Below are positions 55,222-64,000 of a stretch of 64,000 nt of DNA, piece after piece. This DNA comes from an uncultured Clostridia bacterium. GTDB taxonomy: Bacteria; Bacillota; Clostridia; Oscillospirales; Oscillospiraceae. Where the stretch lies: positions 1-64,000 of the forward strand of contig CAMOXK010000002.1 in the NCBI GenBank assembly GCA_946629065.1, written 5' to 3'. The translations under genes and the position numbers were made by a program. The notes under the pieces are model-generated. The model was not told where the DNA came from. It was given only the letters and a program-made list of their open reading frames with translations, and made no database searches. Positions within the stretch are counted from its first letter, which is position 1. Every line of letters begins with the position of its first letter.

Positions 55222-56565
55222 TCAGCCGCACTGACCAAAGCTGTTGTCCCCCGCGGCAAGCACGCTCCCGTCTCCCATCAGAGCCGCAAGATGCGTGTTG
55301 CTCAGGGCAATGGCGCTGACGTTCGCCCATTCGGAGCAGTTCAGCACCGCCGGAGCTTCCGGCCAGGAAAAAGCCAGCACCCTTCCGTCGGCGGTCAGCC
55401 CAGCGATATAGTTCCGACTGATCTGCAGGGATGCCACATTCTGCCAGGATCCCAGTTCCGGCAGGGCGGTCTCCGGAGAAGCGGCGGCTGCCAGTACCCG
55501 GCCGTCCTGCGTGACGCCGTAGACGATGTTCCGCTCCCGATCCAGCAGCAGCTCGCGCACATCGGTCCAGGCTGCGGTGTCCGGGATCGGCTTATCATAG
55601 GCGGTGGAAGCGCCCTGGATCTTTCCGTCCCGTGTCAGGCCCAGCGCATACCAATCGCCCACCACCAGCTGGTCGATGTTCTCCCATCCGTAGTAGGGGC
55701 TGTCCAGCCCGTTGAGGAAATAGTACAGGGAAGCGCCGGTGCGTACCGTGCCGTCCTCCATGAGAAACAGCGCGTAATCGGTGTTGCAGGCGACCTCCTT
55801 CAGCCCATAGCTGCCGTCCAGATCCCAGAGCATGCCCTCTCGGCGCAGCACAGTGATCCGGCCGTCCCGGGCCACCGCCAGGGTGTCTCCCCCGCCGGTG
55901 ATGATATCCACCATGTCATGGAGTTTGGAAGGATCAAAGCTCAGATTGGGGGCTGCCGCCAGAATGCGGCCGTCCCCGGTCAGGCCAAGCAGCGTGTCCC
56001 CATCCAGGAAGAGCCTGGTCACATCACTCCAGCGAGCCGCCTCTTCATAGCCGCTCACCTCCCCGGTCAGGCGCACCCGGCCGTCCGCCGTGAGACCCGC
56101 CACAAAAAAGTCTGTGGGGACGAGCTGGGTGATATTGGCCCAGTCGAACAGGTCAAAGCCAAACTCCGGCGAGGCGGACTGGCCCGCCAGCTTCACCGTA
56201 CCGTCCTTGCACAGGGCCAGGGTATAGCGGTCTTTTACAAAGATCTCTGCCGCGTTTTCAAAAAGCGAATCGGCTCGGGAAGTCCCCTCCGGCACAGACG
56301 CCGTCTCCTGGACGACGATGGTGGAAGGATCCTCCTGCACGGAAGCGATCTCCTGGACAGCAGGCGCGGGAGCGCGCAGGCTGCTTGTAAGATCCAGCGG
56401 ATCCTTCAGCAGGAAGACATATCCGGATGCCGCCAGCAGCAGGACCAGGACCAGCAGCAGCGCGATCAGCCCGCCGTGACCTTTTTTCCGTTTCAGCGGC
56501 GTTCCGCAAAGAGCGCAGAATTCCCGGTCCGTCCGGCAGATCTGACCGCAGGTTGGGCATTTCAT
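55222..56565 (-). CDS. RCC1-repeat-like protein with N-terminal zinc ribbon and TM
   Basis: MKCPTCGQICRTDREFCALCGTPLKRKK, TM segment, repeated W.NI..L..S..H..GL..DG.V.A units. Confidence 0.8.
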   Translation of the reverse strand: MKCPTCGQICRTDREFCALCGTPLKRKKGHGGLIALLLVLVLLLAASGYVFLLKDPLDLTSSLRAPAPAVQEIASVQEDPSTIVVQETASVPEGTSRADSLFENAAEIFVKDRYTLALCKDGTVKLAGQSASPEFGFDLFDWANITQLVPTDFFVAGLTADGRVRLTGEVSGYEEAARWSDVTRLFLDGDTLLGLTGDGRILAAAPNLSFDPSKLHDMVDIITGGGDTLAVARDGRITVLRREGMLWDLDGSYGLKEVACNTDYALFLMEDGTVRTGASLYYFLNGLDSPYYGWENIDQLVVGDWYALGLTRDGKIQGASTAYDKPIPDTAAWTDVRELLLDRERNIVYGVTQDGRVLAAAASPETALPELGSWQNVASLQISRNYIAGLTADGRVLAFSWPEAPAVLNCSEWANVSAIALSNTHLAALMGDGSVLAAGDNSFGQCG

Positions 56566-56730
56566 AGCCTATCCCCTTTCGTACAAAGGCGTATCGCGCC
56601 GTTCTTGTCATCACATTGTAACTCATTTCTCCCCTTTTTGCAAGCTTTATTCCAGTGACGCGTTCCACATGAAAAAATCCCCTGAAGACTTTCGGGATCT
56701 TCAGGGGATGGAGTATCAATGGGAAGCGGT

Positions 56731-58035
56731 TCAGCGGATGATGTCCTTGATGAAAGCGGGCCGCTCTACCGGCTCGGCGGAGAACTCGAAGCAGTCCCGC
56801 AGCAGCGCTGCCGCCTGCTCCGCCTTTTCCTTGCTGGAGGCGTGGATGGTGCCCAGGCTCTCGCCGGGCTCCACCTTGTCCCCCACCTTTTTGGCCAGCA
56901 CCACGCCCACGGAGAGGTCGATGTCGCTCTCCTTGGTGGCGCGGCCGCCGCCCAGATGCATGGAAACCAGGCCCACCCGCTCGGCGTGGATGCGCTTTAC
57001 ATAGCCGCCCTCTGCCGCTGGCACCGGGATCTTGACCTTTGCGTCCGGCAGGATGGAGGTGTCGTACACCGCGGCGGGGTCGCCTCCCTGGGCTTCCACC
57101 ATTTCGGCAAGCTTTCTGAGAGCGCTGCCGTCGGCAATGGTCTTGAGCATCCGCTCCCGCGCCGCTTCGATCCCGGGCTCATATCCGGCCTCGGCCAGCA
57201 TGCAGCCGCCCAGAGTCAAGCAGAGCTCCAGCAAATCGCCCTGCTGCTCCCCCTTCAAAACGGCAATGGCCTCTTTTACTTCCACGGCATTGCCCACAGC
57301 CCAGCCCAGAGGCTGGTCCATGTCGGTAATGACGGCAGCGCACTTGCGTCCCGCCAGGCGCCCGATCCGGGTAAGGCCCTTGGCCAGGGTCCGGGCGTCC
57401 TCCTCGGTCTTCATAAAGGCTCCGTCGCCGCACTTTACGTCCAGAACGATCACATCCGCGCCGGAGGCCAGCTTCTTGGACATGATGGAAGAGACGATCA
57501 GAGGGATGGAGGGCACGGTCCCTGTCACGTCCCGCAGGGCGTAGATCTTCTTGTCCGCCGGGACCAGATCGGCGGTCTGGCCCATGATGGCGATGCCGAT
57601 GCGGTTCACGTTATCGAAGAAGGTCTCCTCGCTGATGGCGGTGGTAAAGCCGGGGAAGCTCTCCAGCTTGTCGATGGTGCCGCCGGTGTGGCCCAGGCCG
57701 CGTCCGGACATTTTGGCGATTTTCAGGCCTGCCGCCGCAACCATGGGGCAGAGCACCAGGCTGGTCTTGTCACCCACGCCGCCGGTGGAGTGCTTGTCCG
57801 CCTTCACCCCCTGGATGGGGCTCAGGTCCAGGGTTTCGCCGGAGTGCATCATGGACATGGTCATGTCCAGGGTCTCCCGGTCATCCATGCCCCGCAGCAG
57901 GATGGCCATGCACATGGCAGACATCTGGTAATCCGGGATCTCACCCCGGGTGTAGCCCTGGATCATAAAATCGATCTCTTCCGTGCTGAGCACGCCGCCG
58001 TCTCTCTTCTTGGCGATCAGATCGGTCATCTGCAT
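56731..58035 (-). CDS. pdp: Pyrimidine-nucleoside phosphorylase / thymidine phosphorylase
   Basis: MQMTDLIAKKRDGGVLSTEEIDFMIQGYTRGEIPDYQMSAMCMAILLRGM; DKHSTGGVGDKTSLVLCPMVAA. Confidence 0.95.
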   Translation of the reverse strand: MQMTDLIAKKRDGGVLSTEEIDFMIQGYTRGEIPDYQMSAMCMAILLRGMDDRETLDMTMSMMHSGETLDLSPIQGVKADKHSTGGVGDKTSLVLCPMVAAAGLKIAKMSGRGLGHTGGTIDKLESFPGFTTAISEETFFDNVNRIGIAIMGQTADLVPADKKIYALRDVTGTVPSIPLIVSSIMSKKLASGADVIVLDVKCGDGAFMKTEEDARTLAKGLTRIGRLAGRKCAAVITDMDQPLGWAVGNAVEVKEAIAVLKGEQQGDLLELCLTLGGCMLAEAGYEPGIEAARERMLKTIADGSALRKLAEMVEAQGGDPAAVYDTSILPDAKVKIPVPAAEGGYVKRIHAERVGLVSMHLGGGRATKESDIDLSVGVVLAKKVGDKVEPGESLGTIHASSKEKAEQAAALLRDCFEFSAEPVERPAFIKDIIR

Positions 58036-58106
58036 ATAAACGCCCCCTTATTCTTCGCTAATGCGCTGTCAAGATAGTATCAGTATACACCCCGCGGCCG
58101 CTTTTC

Positions 58107-58682
58107 TCAATACCGAAACACCCAATATTCCCTTCCGTGGAATATAATTTTGCGCGCCCCGGGCGGCAGTTTCTCCCCGGCCCAGGGCAGGGCCAGCAGC
58201 CGCCTGTTTGCGTCGATCAGGCTGCTGTCGGGGAGAAGATGCCAGGAGAATTCGGAATGCGGAATGCGGCGTTCGGAATTTGTTTTTTCTTCTGTTGGGG
58301 AGCTCTTCCGCCGCGCTTCCTCTCGTTTTTCGGGAAGCTGCGGTTTTTCTCCATTTGGCAGGACCAGAGCCTTCACCGGTGCGGATGGCAGACGGCTGCA
58401 TTCCAATCTGGTCAGCCGCCGGGAAAGCAGGCGTCCCTGCGCACATGGTGCAAGCAAGCCGAGTGAAGCCGCTTTTCCGTTTTTGTCCAGAAGCCACAGC
58501 CTGCTCAGGACCGCATCAGCCGGACCGCCGAGGACGGCGGCCCCTGCGGCTGGCGGTAAGCGGGCCGCGAACAGCGTGTACAATCCCTGCACAGAGACCC
58601 GCAGCGTCCCCACCCGCTCGTCGTTCTCAAAGATCGGTATTTCCATGGCACTCTTCCCTGCATTTCGTTCATTTTGATCCAT
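58107..58682 (-). CDS. Hypothetical protein carrying an embedded repeat-derived peptide
   Basis: 191-aa ORF; internal NSERRIPHSEF segment. Confidence 0.55.
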   Translation of the reverse strand: MDQNERNAGKSAMEIPIFENDERVGTLRVSVQGLYTLFAARLPPAAGAAVLGGPADAVLSRLWLLDKNGKAASLGLLAPCAQGRLLSRRLTRLECSRLPSAPVKALVLPNGEKPQLPEKREEARRKSSPTEEKTNSERRIPHSEFSWHLLPDSSLIDANRRLLALPWAGEKLPPGARKIIFHGREYWVFRY

Positions 58683-58740
58683 CGGCGAAGCCGATACCGC
58701 ATCTCTTCTCTCTTCACTATTCTCTCTTCCCTAATCGAAA
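58672..58740. repeat. Dispersed repeat family C, copy 2 (partial)
   Basis: atcggcgaagccgataccgcatctcttctctcttcactattctctcttcc. Confidence 0.5.
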
Positions 58741-58788
58741 AACGCTCTGCCCCAATCTATGAGGCAGAGCGTTCGTTCTATGCTATTA

Positions 58789-59133
58789 TCATCCCTTGAG
58801 CCCAAAGCTCACCGCCAGGGCGCTGTCCACAGCGCTCATGGCCTCCTCCCCCAGGTGGCCCATCCGCTCCCGCAGACGAGTCTTATCCAGGGTGCGGATC
58901 TGCTCCAGCAGGATCACGCTGTCCCGATTCAGGCCCACGCTGGGGCCGGACAGGTAGATGTGGGTGGGGAGCCGGGCCTTTCCGGTCTGGCTGGTGATGG
59001 CGGCGGCGATCACCGTGGGGCTGTGGCGGTTGCCGGTGTCGTTCTGCACGATCAGCACCGGGCGCATGCCCCCCTGCTCGCTGCCCACCACCGGGCTCAG
59101 GTCCGCAAAATAAATATCTCCTCGTTTGACCAT
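58789..59133 (-). CDS. MazF/PemK family endoribonuclease toxin-like protein
   Basis: [47 protein letters not shown]. Confidence 0.92.
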   Translation of the reverse strand: MVKRGDIYFADLSPVVGSEQGGMRPVLIVQNDTGNRHSPTVIAAAITSQTGKARLPTHIYLSGPSVGLNRDSVILLEQIRTLDKTRLRERMGHLGEEAMSAVDSALAVSFGLKG

Positions 59134-59218
59134 GTTCTTCACTCTCCGGAAAACCAGTCGCCCGTACCATTCTATGTACCGGGCTCGCTTTTAGTCTCCC
59201 ACAAGAGGAAAAGAAATA

Positions 59219-59346
59219 TACGAGCGAAGAGTGAAAAGTGAAGAGGGAAGAGGGAAAAATGATGGTGTCGCCTTCGGCGACTGATTTCAATTCGTCCCGC
59301 TGCGCGGGACACCATATCTTTTCACTTTTCCCTTTTATCTTTTCAC
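59219..59346. repeat. Dispersed repeat family C, copy 3
   Basis: tacgagcgaagagtgaaaagtgaagagggaagaggg...gtcgccttcggcgac...gtcccgctgcgcgggac...cttttcacttttcccttttatcttttcac. Confidence 0.65.
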
Positions 59347-59347
59347 T

Positions 59348-60082
59348 TTAAGCCAAAAACCCACCGTCCACGGTGACCACCTGGCCCGTGATATAAGGAT
59401 TTTCCGCCAGATACAGCACCGTCTGGGCGATCTCCTCCGGCTTTCCCAGCCGTCCCAAGGGGATTTCCCGGGCCAGGCCCTCCAGAGTCTCCTGTCCCAG
59501 GACCTGCACCATGTCCGTATCGATGACCCCCGGGGCCACGCAGTTGACCCGGATGCCGGAGAGGGCCAGCTCCGCGGAAAGGGAGCGGGACAGGCCGATG
59601 ATGGCGTGCTTGGTGGAGGAATAGGCCGCCTCGCAGCTGGCGCCGTGCTGGCCCCAGATGGAGGAAACGAAGATCATGCAGCCGCTGTGCTCATGGAGCA
59701 TGTGGGGCAGCACCGCCTGGGCGCTGTGGAAAGCGCCGTTCACATTCACCGCGTAGAGCCGCTGCCAGGTCTCGGGGTCAATGTCCTGAAACTGCTGCTG
59801 TTTGGCGATGCCGGCGTTGGAGACCAGCAGCGTCACCGGTCCCAGCTCCCGCTCAATACGGCGCACCATGGAAAAGACCGCTTCCCGGTCTGCCACATCC
59901 GCCTGCTGGGTGATGCAGGTACCGCCCTTTGACCGGATCCGCGCCGCCAGCTCTTCGGCCTTGTCCTCCCGCTCGATATAGTTGATGCAGACGGCATAGC
60001 CCGCCTTGCTGAGCGCTTCCGCGATGGCCGCGCCGATCCCCCGGCTGGAACCGGTGATCAGTGCCACTCTATTGGTTGACAT
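59348..60082 (-). CDS. SDR family oxidoreductase (3-oxoacyl-ACP reductase FabG-like)
   Basis: LITGSSRGIGAAIAEALSKAGY, VSNAGIAKQ, YSSTKHAIIGLSRS. Confidence 0.93.
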   Translation of the reverse strand: MSTNRVALITGSSRGIGAAIAEALSKAGYAVCINYIEREDKAEELAARIRSKGGTCITQQADVADREAVFSMVRRIERELGPVTLLVSNAGIAKQQQFQDIDPETWQRLYAVNVNGAFHSAQAVLPHMLHEHSGCMIFVSSIWGQHGASCEAAYSSTKHAIIGLSRSLSAELALSGIRVNCVAPGVIDTDMVQVLGQETLEGLAREIPLGRLGKPEEIAQTVLYLAENPYITGQVVTVDGGFLA

Positions 60083-60115
60083 AACTCAATTCCTTCTTCA
60101 AACGCAAAACCGGTT

Positions 60116-60916
60116 TCATTCTTTCACGATGTCCAGGATCTTATTCCGGCTGTACTCCGCCAGGTCCCGGGTGCTCATGGCCTTCACCTGTGCGGCGGGA
60201 ACCACATCCAGAATGTCCAGATAGACCTTGGTGGGCCGCAGGAAGAGACGGCGGGAAGCCTTTTCCGTGTCCCTCACGCAGGCGATCACCAGGGGAACAT
60301 TGGCCCGCTGGGCGATCTTGAAGGAGCCAGCGTGGAAGTCCTGGAGCTTGCCGGTCCGGGTGCGGGTGCCTTCGGGGAAGATGCCCATGCTGCAGATGCC
60401 CCGCTTCAGATAATCCGCCGCCTGGAGGATGGTCTTCAGGGCCTCCCGGTCATTTTCCCGGTTGATGGCCAAAAAGCCCGCCGTATAGGCGATATCTCCC
60501 ACCATGGGGATCTGAAGATTGGAGGGTTTGGATACAAAGGCGATGTTATACTCGCTCAATTCCTGCAAAACAACCATCGGATCAAACAGGCTCCGGTGGT
60601 TGCACACCAGCAAAAAGGGCGTGTCCGGCAGTTTCTCCTTCCCGGTGACCTGAGGGCGCACGCCGCCATAGGCACAGACCAGTTCTCCCGCGTGCCTGGC
60701 GCCGATGCGGCCCATCGGCAGCTGCTTTTCCAGGGGCGTTTCCCTGTCCCTGCCCCGCAGGCAGAAGATCCAGTGGACGAAGATATACAGCAGATGCAGC
60801 ACGATCTCCAGTCCGAGGAACAGCGGAATGGCCCACCAGAGAGAAAAACCGCAGCTCAGCGGCAGTGCAACAGCCCCCGCCAGACTCAGCACAAACATGC
60901 CCAATACCCAGATCAT
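60116..60916 (-). CDS. 1-acyl-sn-glycerol-3-phosphate acyltransferase (PlsC-like)
   Basis: LVCNHRSLFDPMVVL (NHx4D) and GIFPEGTRTRTGKL. Start at MIWVLGMF, with aggtggga upstream. Confidence 0.92.
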   Translation of the reverse strand: MIWVLGMFVLSLAGAVALPLSCGFSLWWAIPLFLGLEIVLHLLYIFVHWIFCLRGRDRETPLEKQLPMGRIGARHAGELVCAYGGVRPQVTGKEKLPDTPFLLVCNHRSLFDPMVVLQELSEYNIAFVSKPSNLQIPMVGDIAYTAGFLAINRENDREALKTILQAADYLKRGICSMGIFPEGTRTRTGKLQDFHAGSFKIAQRANVPLVIACVRDTEKASRRLFLRPTKVYLDILDVVPAAQVKAMSTRDLAEYSRNKILDIVKE

Positions 60917-60947
60917 ACAGATCCCACCTTTTTGTTTTGGTTTTTTC

Positions 60948-61110
60948 ATACTACTTTCAAATAAGAAGCTTTAAAAGGATTGCGAGACAGAATTGCGCCA
61001 GACGAGGCGAAGGCCGCAGAGCATAATGGAGATATATGTTCAAGGGCTTCAACGAAGTATGGCACAATTCTGGCCACAAGACTTTAAAGATTTCTATTTG
61101 AAAGTAGTAT
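60948..61110 (+). repeat. MITE family A, copy 3 (163 bp)
   Basis: ATACTACTTTCAAATAAGAAGCTTTAAA...CTTTAAAGATTTCTATTTGAAAGTAGTAT. Confidence 0.9.
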
Positions 61111-61272
61111 CAGTATAGCACAAAGCCCCGCAAATGGGAAGACGCAGAAGCACGCTCTGCCCTACACAGAAGCACGCTCCGCCCGCTTTCCGTCCTTGAC
61201 AAGCGCAGCGGGAAAGATTACATTATATTGTAGTGTACATCTTCCTTTATTATATTTTTCGGAGGTAGCATC

Positions 61273-62511
61273 ATGATTCTGAATACCAAGCAGTATCTTG
61301 GCCCCTGCGCCTGCGGGCGCGATCACGAGCTGCGCACGAAGCTGGTGGTCTGCGAGTATGGCGCGCTGGAGAGGTTTGAGCAGTATATGGACGACTGCGG
61401 CCTTTCCGGCCACCGCATCGTCATCTATGATACCAACACCTACAATCTGCCCGGCATGGTCCATGTGAAGGCCGATCAGGAGATCGTGCTGGAGGCCAAG
61501 GGCCTGCACAGCGAGAAGGGCCTGATTGAGGACTGCATGACCCGCTTTGAGAAGACGCCCGACTACGTGGTGGTGGTCGGCGGCGGCACCCTGATGGACT
61601 TTGGCCGCTACAGCGCCTGGCGGCTGGGCATCCCCTTTGTGGCCATCCCCACCATCGTCTCCTCCGACGGCTTCACCGCCGATATCTGCTCCATCATCAT
61701 CGACGGGCAGAAGAAGTCCATCCCCATGCAGGCGGCGGACGCGGTGATCTGCGACATGAACATCATCGCCGGCGCCCCCATGTTCCTGAACATCGCGGGC
61801 GTGCAGGACATTCTGGCCAAGCACGTCTCCATCGCCGACTGGAAGATCGCCCACATCGTCTCCGGGGAGTATTTCTGCGACAAGGTCTGCGCCATGGCCC
61901 AGGAAGCCCTGGACATCATGGTCCGCTGCGCCTATGAGCTGAAGGAGGGCAAGAAGCCCGATCTGGAGGCCATGGCCTATACCCAGATGCTCTCCGGCCT
62001 CACCATGCAGATCCTCTCCAACTCCCGCGCCGCCTCCGGCGCCGAGCACCTGGTGGCCCACCTGGTGGAGATGAAGCCCAAGTACTTTGAAAACGCCCAC
62101 GGCCTCCACGGCGAGTGTGTGGGTGTGGGCACCCTGATGTGCGCCAAGGCCTATCACAAGCTGGCTGAGCGGGAGAGCATCCAGGTCAAGCCCTTCGAGC
62201 CCATCGACGAGGCCTGGGTCCGGGAGATCTTCGGCGATCTGGCTGACGGCATCCTGAAGGAGAACGAGAATGACGTGCTGAAGACCTTCGATCCCCAGTC
62301 CATCGCCGATCACTGGCAGGAGATCCGGGAGGTCATCGCTAAGATCCCCACCTACGAAGAGCTGAACGAGCTTTACGCCGCCATCGGCGCCAAGCACACC
62401 TTGGAGGAGCTGGGCATCGATCCCGCCGTGGAAGACAGCTTCCTGGACATCTCTTCCGCCATCCGCAACCGTCTGACCCTGGCCAGAATGACCAGGCTCA
62501 TCGTCAAGTGA
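61273..62511 (+). CDS. sn-Glycerol-1-phosphate dehydrogenase-like (iron-containing alcohol dehydrogenase superfamily)
   Basis: VVVVGGGTLMDFGRYSAWRLGIPFVAIPTIVSSDGFTADICSI; HLVAHLVEMKP; HGECVGVG metal-binding histidines. Confidence 0.85.
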   Translation: MILNTKQYLGPCACGRDHELRTKLVVCEYGALERFEQYMDDCGLSGHRIVIYDTNTYNLPGMVHVKADQEIVLEAKGLHSEKGLIEDCMTRFEKTPDYVVVVGGGTLMDFGRYSAWRLGIPFVAIPTIVSSDGFTADICSIIIDGQKKSIPMQAADAVICDMNIIAGAPMFLNIAGVQDILAKHVSIADWKIAHIVSGEYFCDKVCAMAQEALDIMVRCAYELKEGKKPDLEAMAYTQMLSGLTMQILSNSRAASGAEHLVAHLVEMKPKYFENAHGLHGECVGVGTLMCAKAYHKLAERESIQVKPFEPIDEAWVREIFGDLADGILKENENDVLKTFDPQSIADHWQEIREVIAKIPTYEELNELYAAIGAKHTLEELGIDPAVEDSFLDISSAIRNRLTLARMTRLIVK

Positions 62512-62778
62512 GGCAAAGCCCTCCGTTTTTCCACTCTCTTTCCGTAGACGCGGAAAGAGAGTTTTTTATCTTTTTCATCCATGTTTTTACATCTTTGTGC
62601 ATTGTGTCTAAATTTCTCTCTATATATTTGTCTCAAATGAATATTGTTTCTTTCGGAAAGTATTTGTATAATTGAATCATGAATCCCGGAATGGAAGTGC
62701 AGTCACACAACACAATCCGGACTGCTTCGGCAGACTCCCCCCGTTCCCATCGGGGAAGAGAAAAGAAAGGAGAAAATC

Positions 62779-64000
62779 ATGGAAAAGGTCCGTAAGCAAG
62801 CAAGACTATGGCTCTGTATTTCCCTGGCGCTGATTCTCCTGTGCGGTATCGTTGTTTCCGCCGTACAGACGGATGGCGGAAAGGTCGTGATGAAGGAGCT
62901 GAACCTGGAGACCGACGCCGGCTACTCCATGAGCGCTTATCTCTTCATTCCGCCCAATGCCACCGCTGAGACGCCGGCTCCCGGCATCGTCACCAGCCAC
63001 GGCTATCTGAACAACAAGGAAATGCAGGACGCCAACTATGTGGAGCTGGCCCGCCGGGGCTACGTGGTCCTGGCCATTGACCAGCCCTCCCATGGCGACA
63101 GTGAGATTCTTGTCAGCAAGAGCAATTTCATGATCCCCACCGGCGTTTACAACGGAGCTCTGGCTCTGAGCCGCATGCCCTTTGTGGACGTGAACAAAAT
63201 CGGCATCACCGGCCACTCCATGGGCGGTATGAGCTGCAATGCGGCTATTGCCCAGGATAACGCCGCGGTGGAAACCGGGCTCTATGAAAAGCCTGTGATC
63301 GCCGCCGTGCTGCTCAACTGCGCCGACGCCACCTACACCGACGCCAGCGGCGCCTTCACCGACGTCTACGGCAGCCGGGACGCGGCCATCATGTCCGCCC
63401 AGTATGACGAATTCTTCCACGCCTATGCCGATGCCAACGGCGTCCGTCGGGAAGCGCCATATTTCATGGAGGGCATCAGCGCGCAGTCCTTCCTGAATTT
63501 CGGCGAGGATCCCACCGGCAAAGCTCCCCTTCAGGCTGATACGATCTATACGAAGCAGATCGACGGGGAGGAAGCCATCCGCGTCATCTACCGTCCCGCC
63601 ATCATCCACCCCTGGTCCCACTTCTCCTCCCGGGCCACCAAGGGCGTCATCGAATTCTTTGACGCCGCTTTCGGCGCCCCCACCGCCATCGCTTCCACCA
63701 ACCAGACCTGGCAGTGGAAGGAAGCCTTCAACTTTGTGGGTCTCATCGGCTTTGCCATCTTCCTGGTGGCCTTCTCCGTGCTGATGGTCTTCACCCCGAA
63801 ATTTGAGGACCTGCGGGCCGCCGAGCCCGTGCAGCCCGCCAAGGTGGCGGGCAAGAAGGGTCTGCTCTGGTTCTGGTGCTCTCTTGCTTTGGGCGCTCTC
63901 TTCTCCATGCTGATCTACCGCTGGATTCTGAATGTGGGCACCGGCATGACCGTGGATCAGACCGAGGCCATGGGCCTGGGTCTCTGGTCCACCCTCTGCG
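62779..64000 (+). CDS. Membrane-associated alpha/beta hydrolase (incomplete, runs off window)
   Basis: VTSHGYLNNKE, VLAIDQPSHGDSE, GITGHSMGGMS nucleophile elbow, then TM segments; no stop before the window end. Confidence 0.8.
   Translation, partial: MEKVRKQARLWLCISLALILLCGIVVSAVQTDGGKVVMKELNLETDAGYSMSAYLFIPPNATAETPAPGIVTSHGYLNNKEMQDANYVELARRGYVVLAIDQPSHGDSEILVSKSNFMIPTGVYNGALALSRMPFVDVNKIGITGHSMGGMSCNAAIAQDNAAVETGLYEKPVIAAVLLNCADATYTDASGAFTDVYGSRDAAIMSAQYDEFFHAYADANGVRREAPYFMEGISAQSFLNFGEDPTGKAPLQADTIYTKQIDGEEAIRVIYRPAIIHPWSHFSSRATKGVIEFFDAAFGAPTAIASTNQTWQWKEAFNFVGLIGFAIFLVAFSVLMVFTPKFEDLRAAEPVQPAKVAGKKGLLWFWCSLALGALFSMLIYRWILNVGTGMTVDQTEAMGLGLWSTLC

Overview
The window is a high-GC segment of a Clostridia/Oscillospiraceae-like Firmicute chromosome (inferred from gene content; no taxonomic search was possible). 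It has three parts. (1) ~1-12.75 kb: a minus-strand carbohydrate/glycoside-processing cluster (GDSL hydrolase, VOC protein, Gfo/Idh/MocA oxidoreductase, GH1 beta-glucosidase, GPH-type transporter, carboxylesterase, GH-like protein, DUF3237, GH78 alpha-L-rhamnosidase) with a divergent AraC-type regulator. (2) ~13.16-45.63 kb: a complete-looking ~32.5 kb siphovirus-type prophage with an HK97-fold head module, integrated into the 3' end of a tRNA-Pro(GGG) gene and bounded by a perfect 47-bp direct repeat. (3) ~45.7-64 kb: chromosomal genes including an inactive-looking rhomboid, rlmB, a 1353-aa degenerate P-type-ATPase-like protein, an EF-G paralog, an RCC1-like protein, pyrimidine-nucleoside phosphorylase, an orphan MazF/PemK, SDR, PlsC-like and G1P-dehydrogenase-like genes. 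The strongest unexplained signal is a 17-bp palindrome, GTGTCCG-N3-CGGACAC. I found it six times with perfect arms, plus two degenerate copies, spread across the prophage and not in the flanking chromosome. The prophage also encodes ParA and ParB-like proteins, so the palindrome may be a dispersed parS-like or stoperator-like system. Other notable signals are a relic of an older related element next to attL, iteron-like palindromes inside the replication gene, a probable -1 frameshift in the tail chaperone gene, two hairpin MITE families that abut or supply stop codons, and a five-hairpin intergenic array at 51.75-51.98 kb. All calls were made by eye without database searches.
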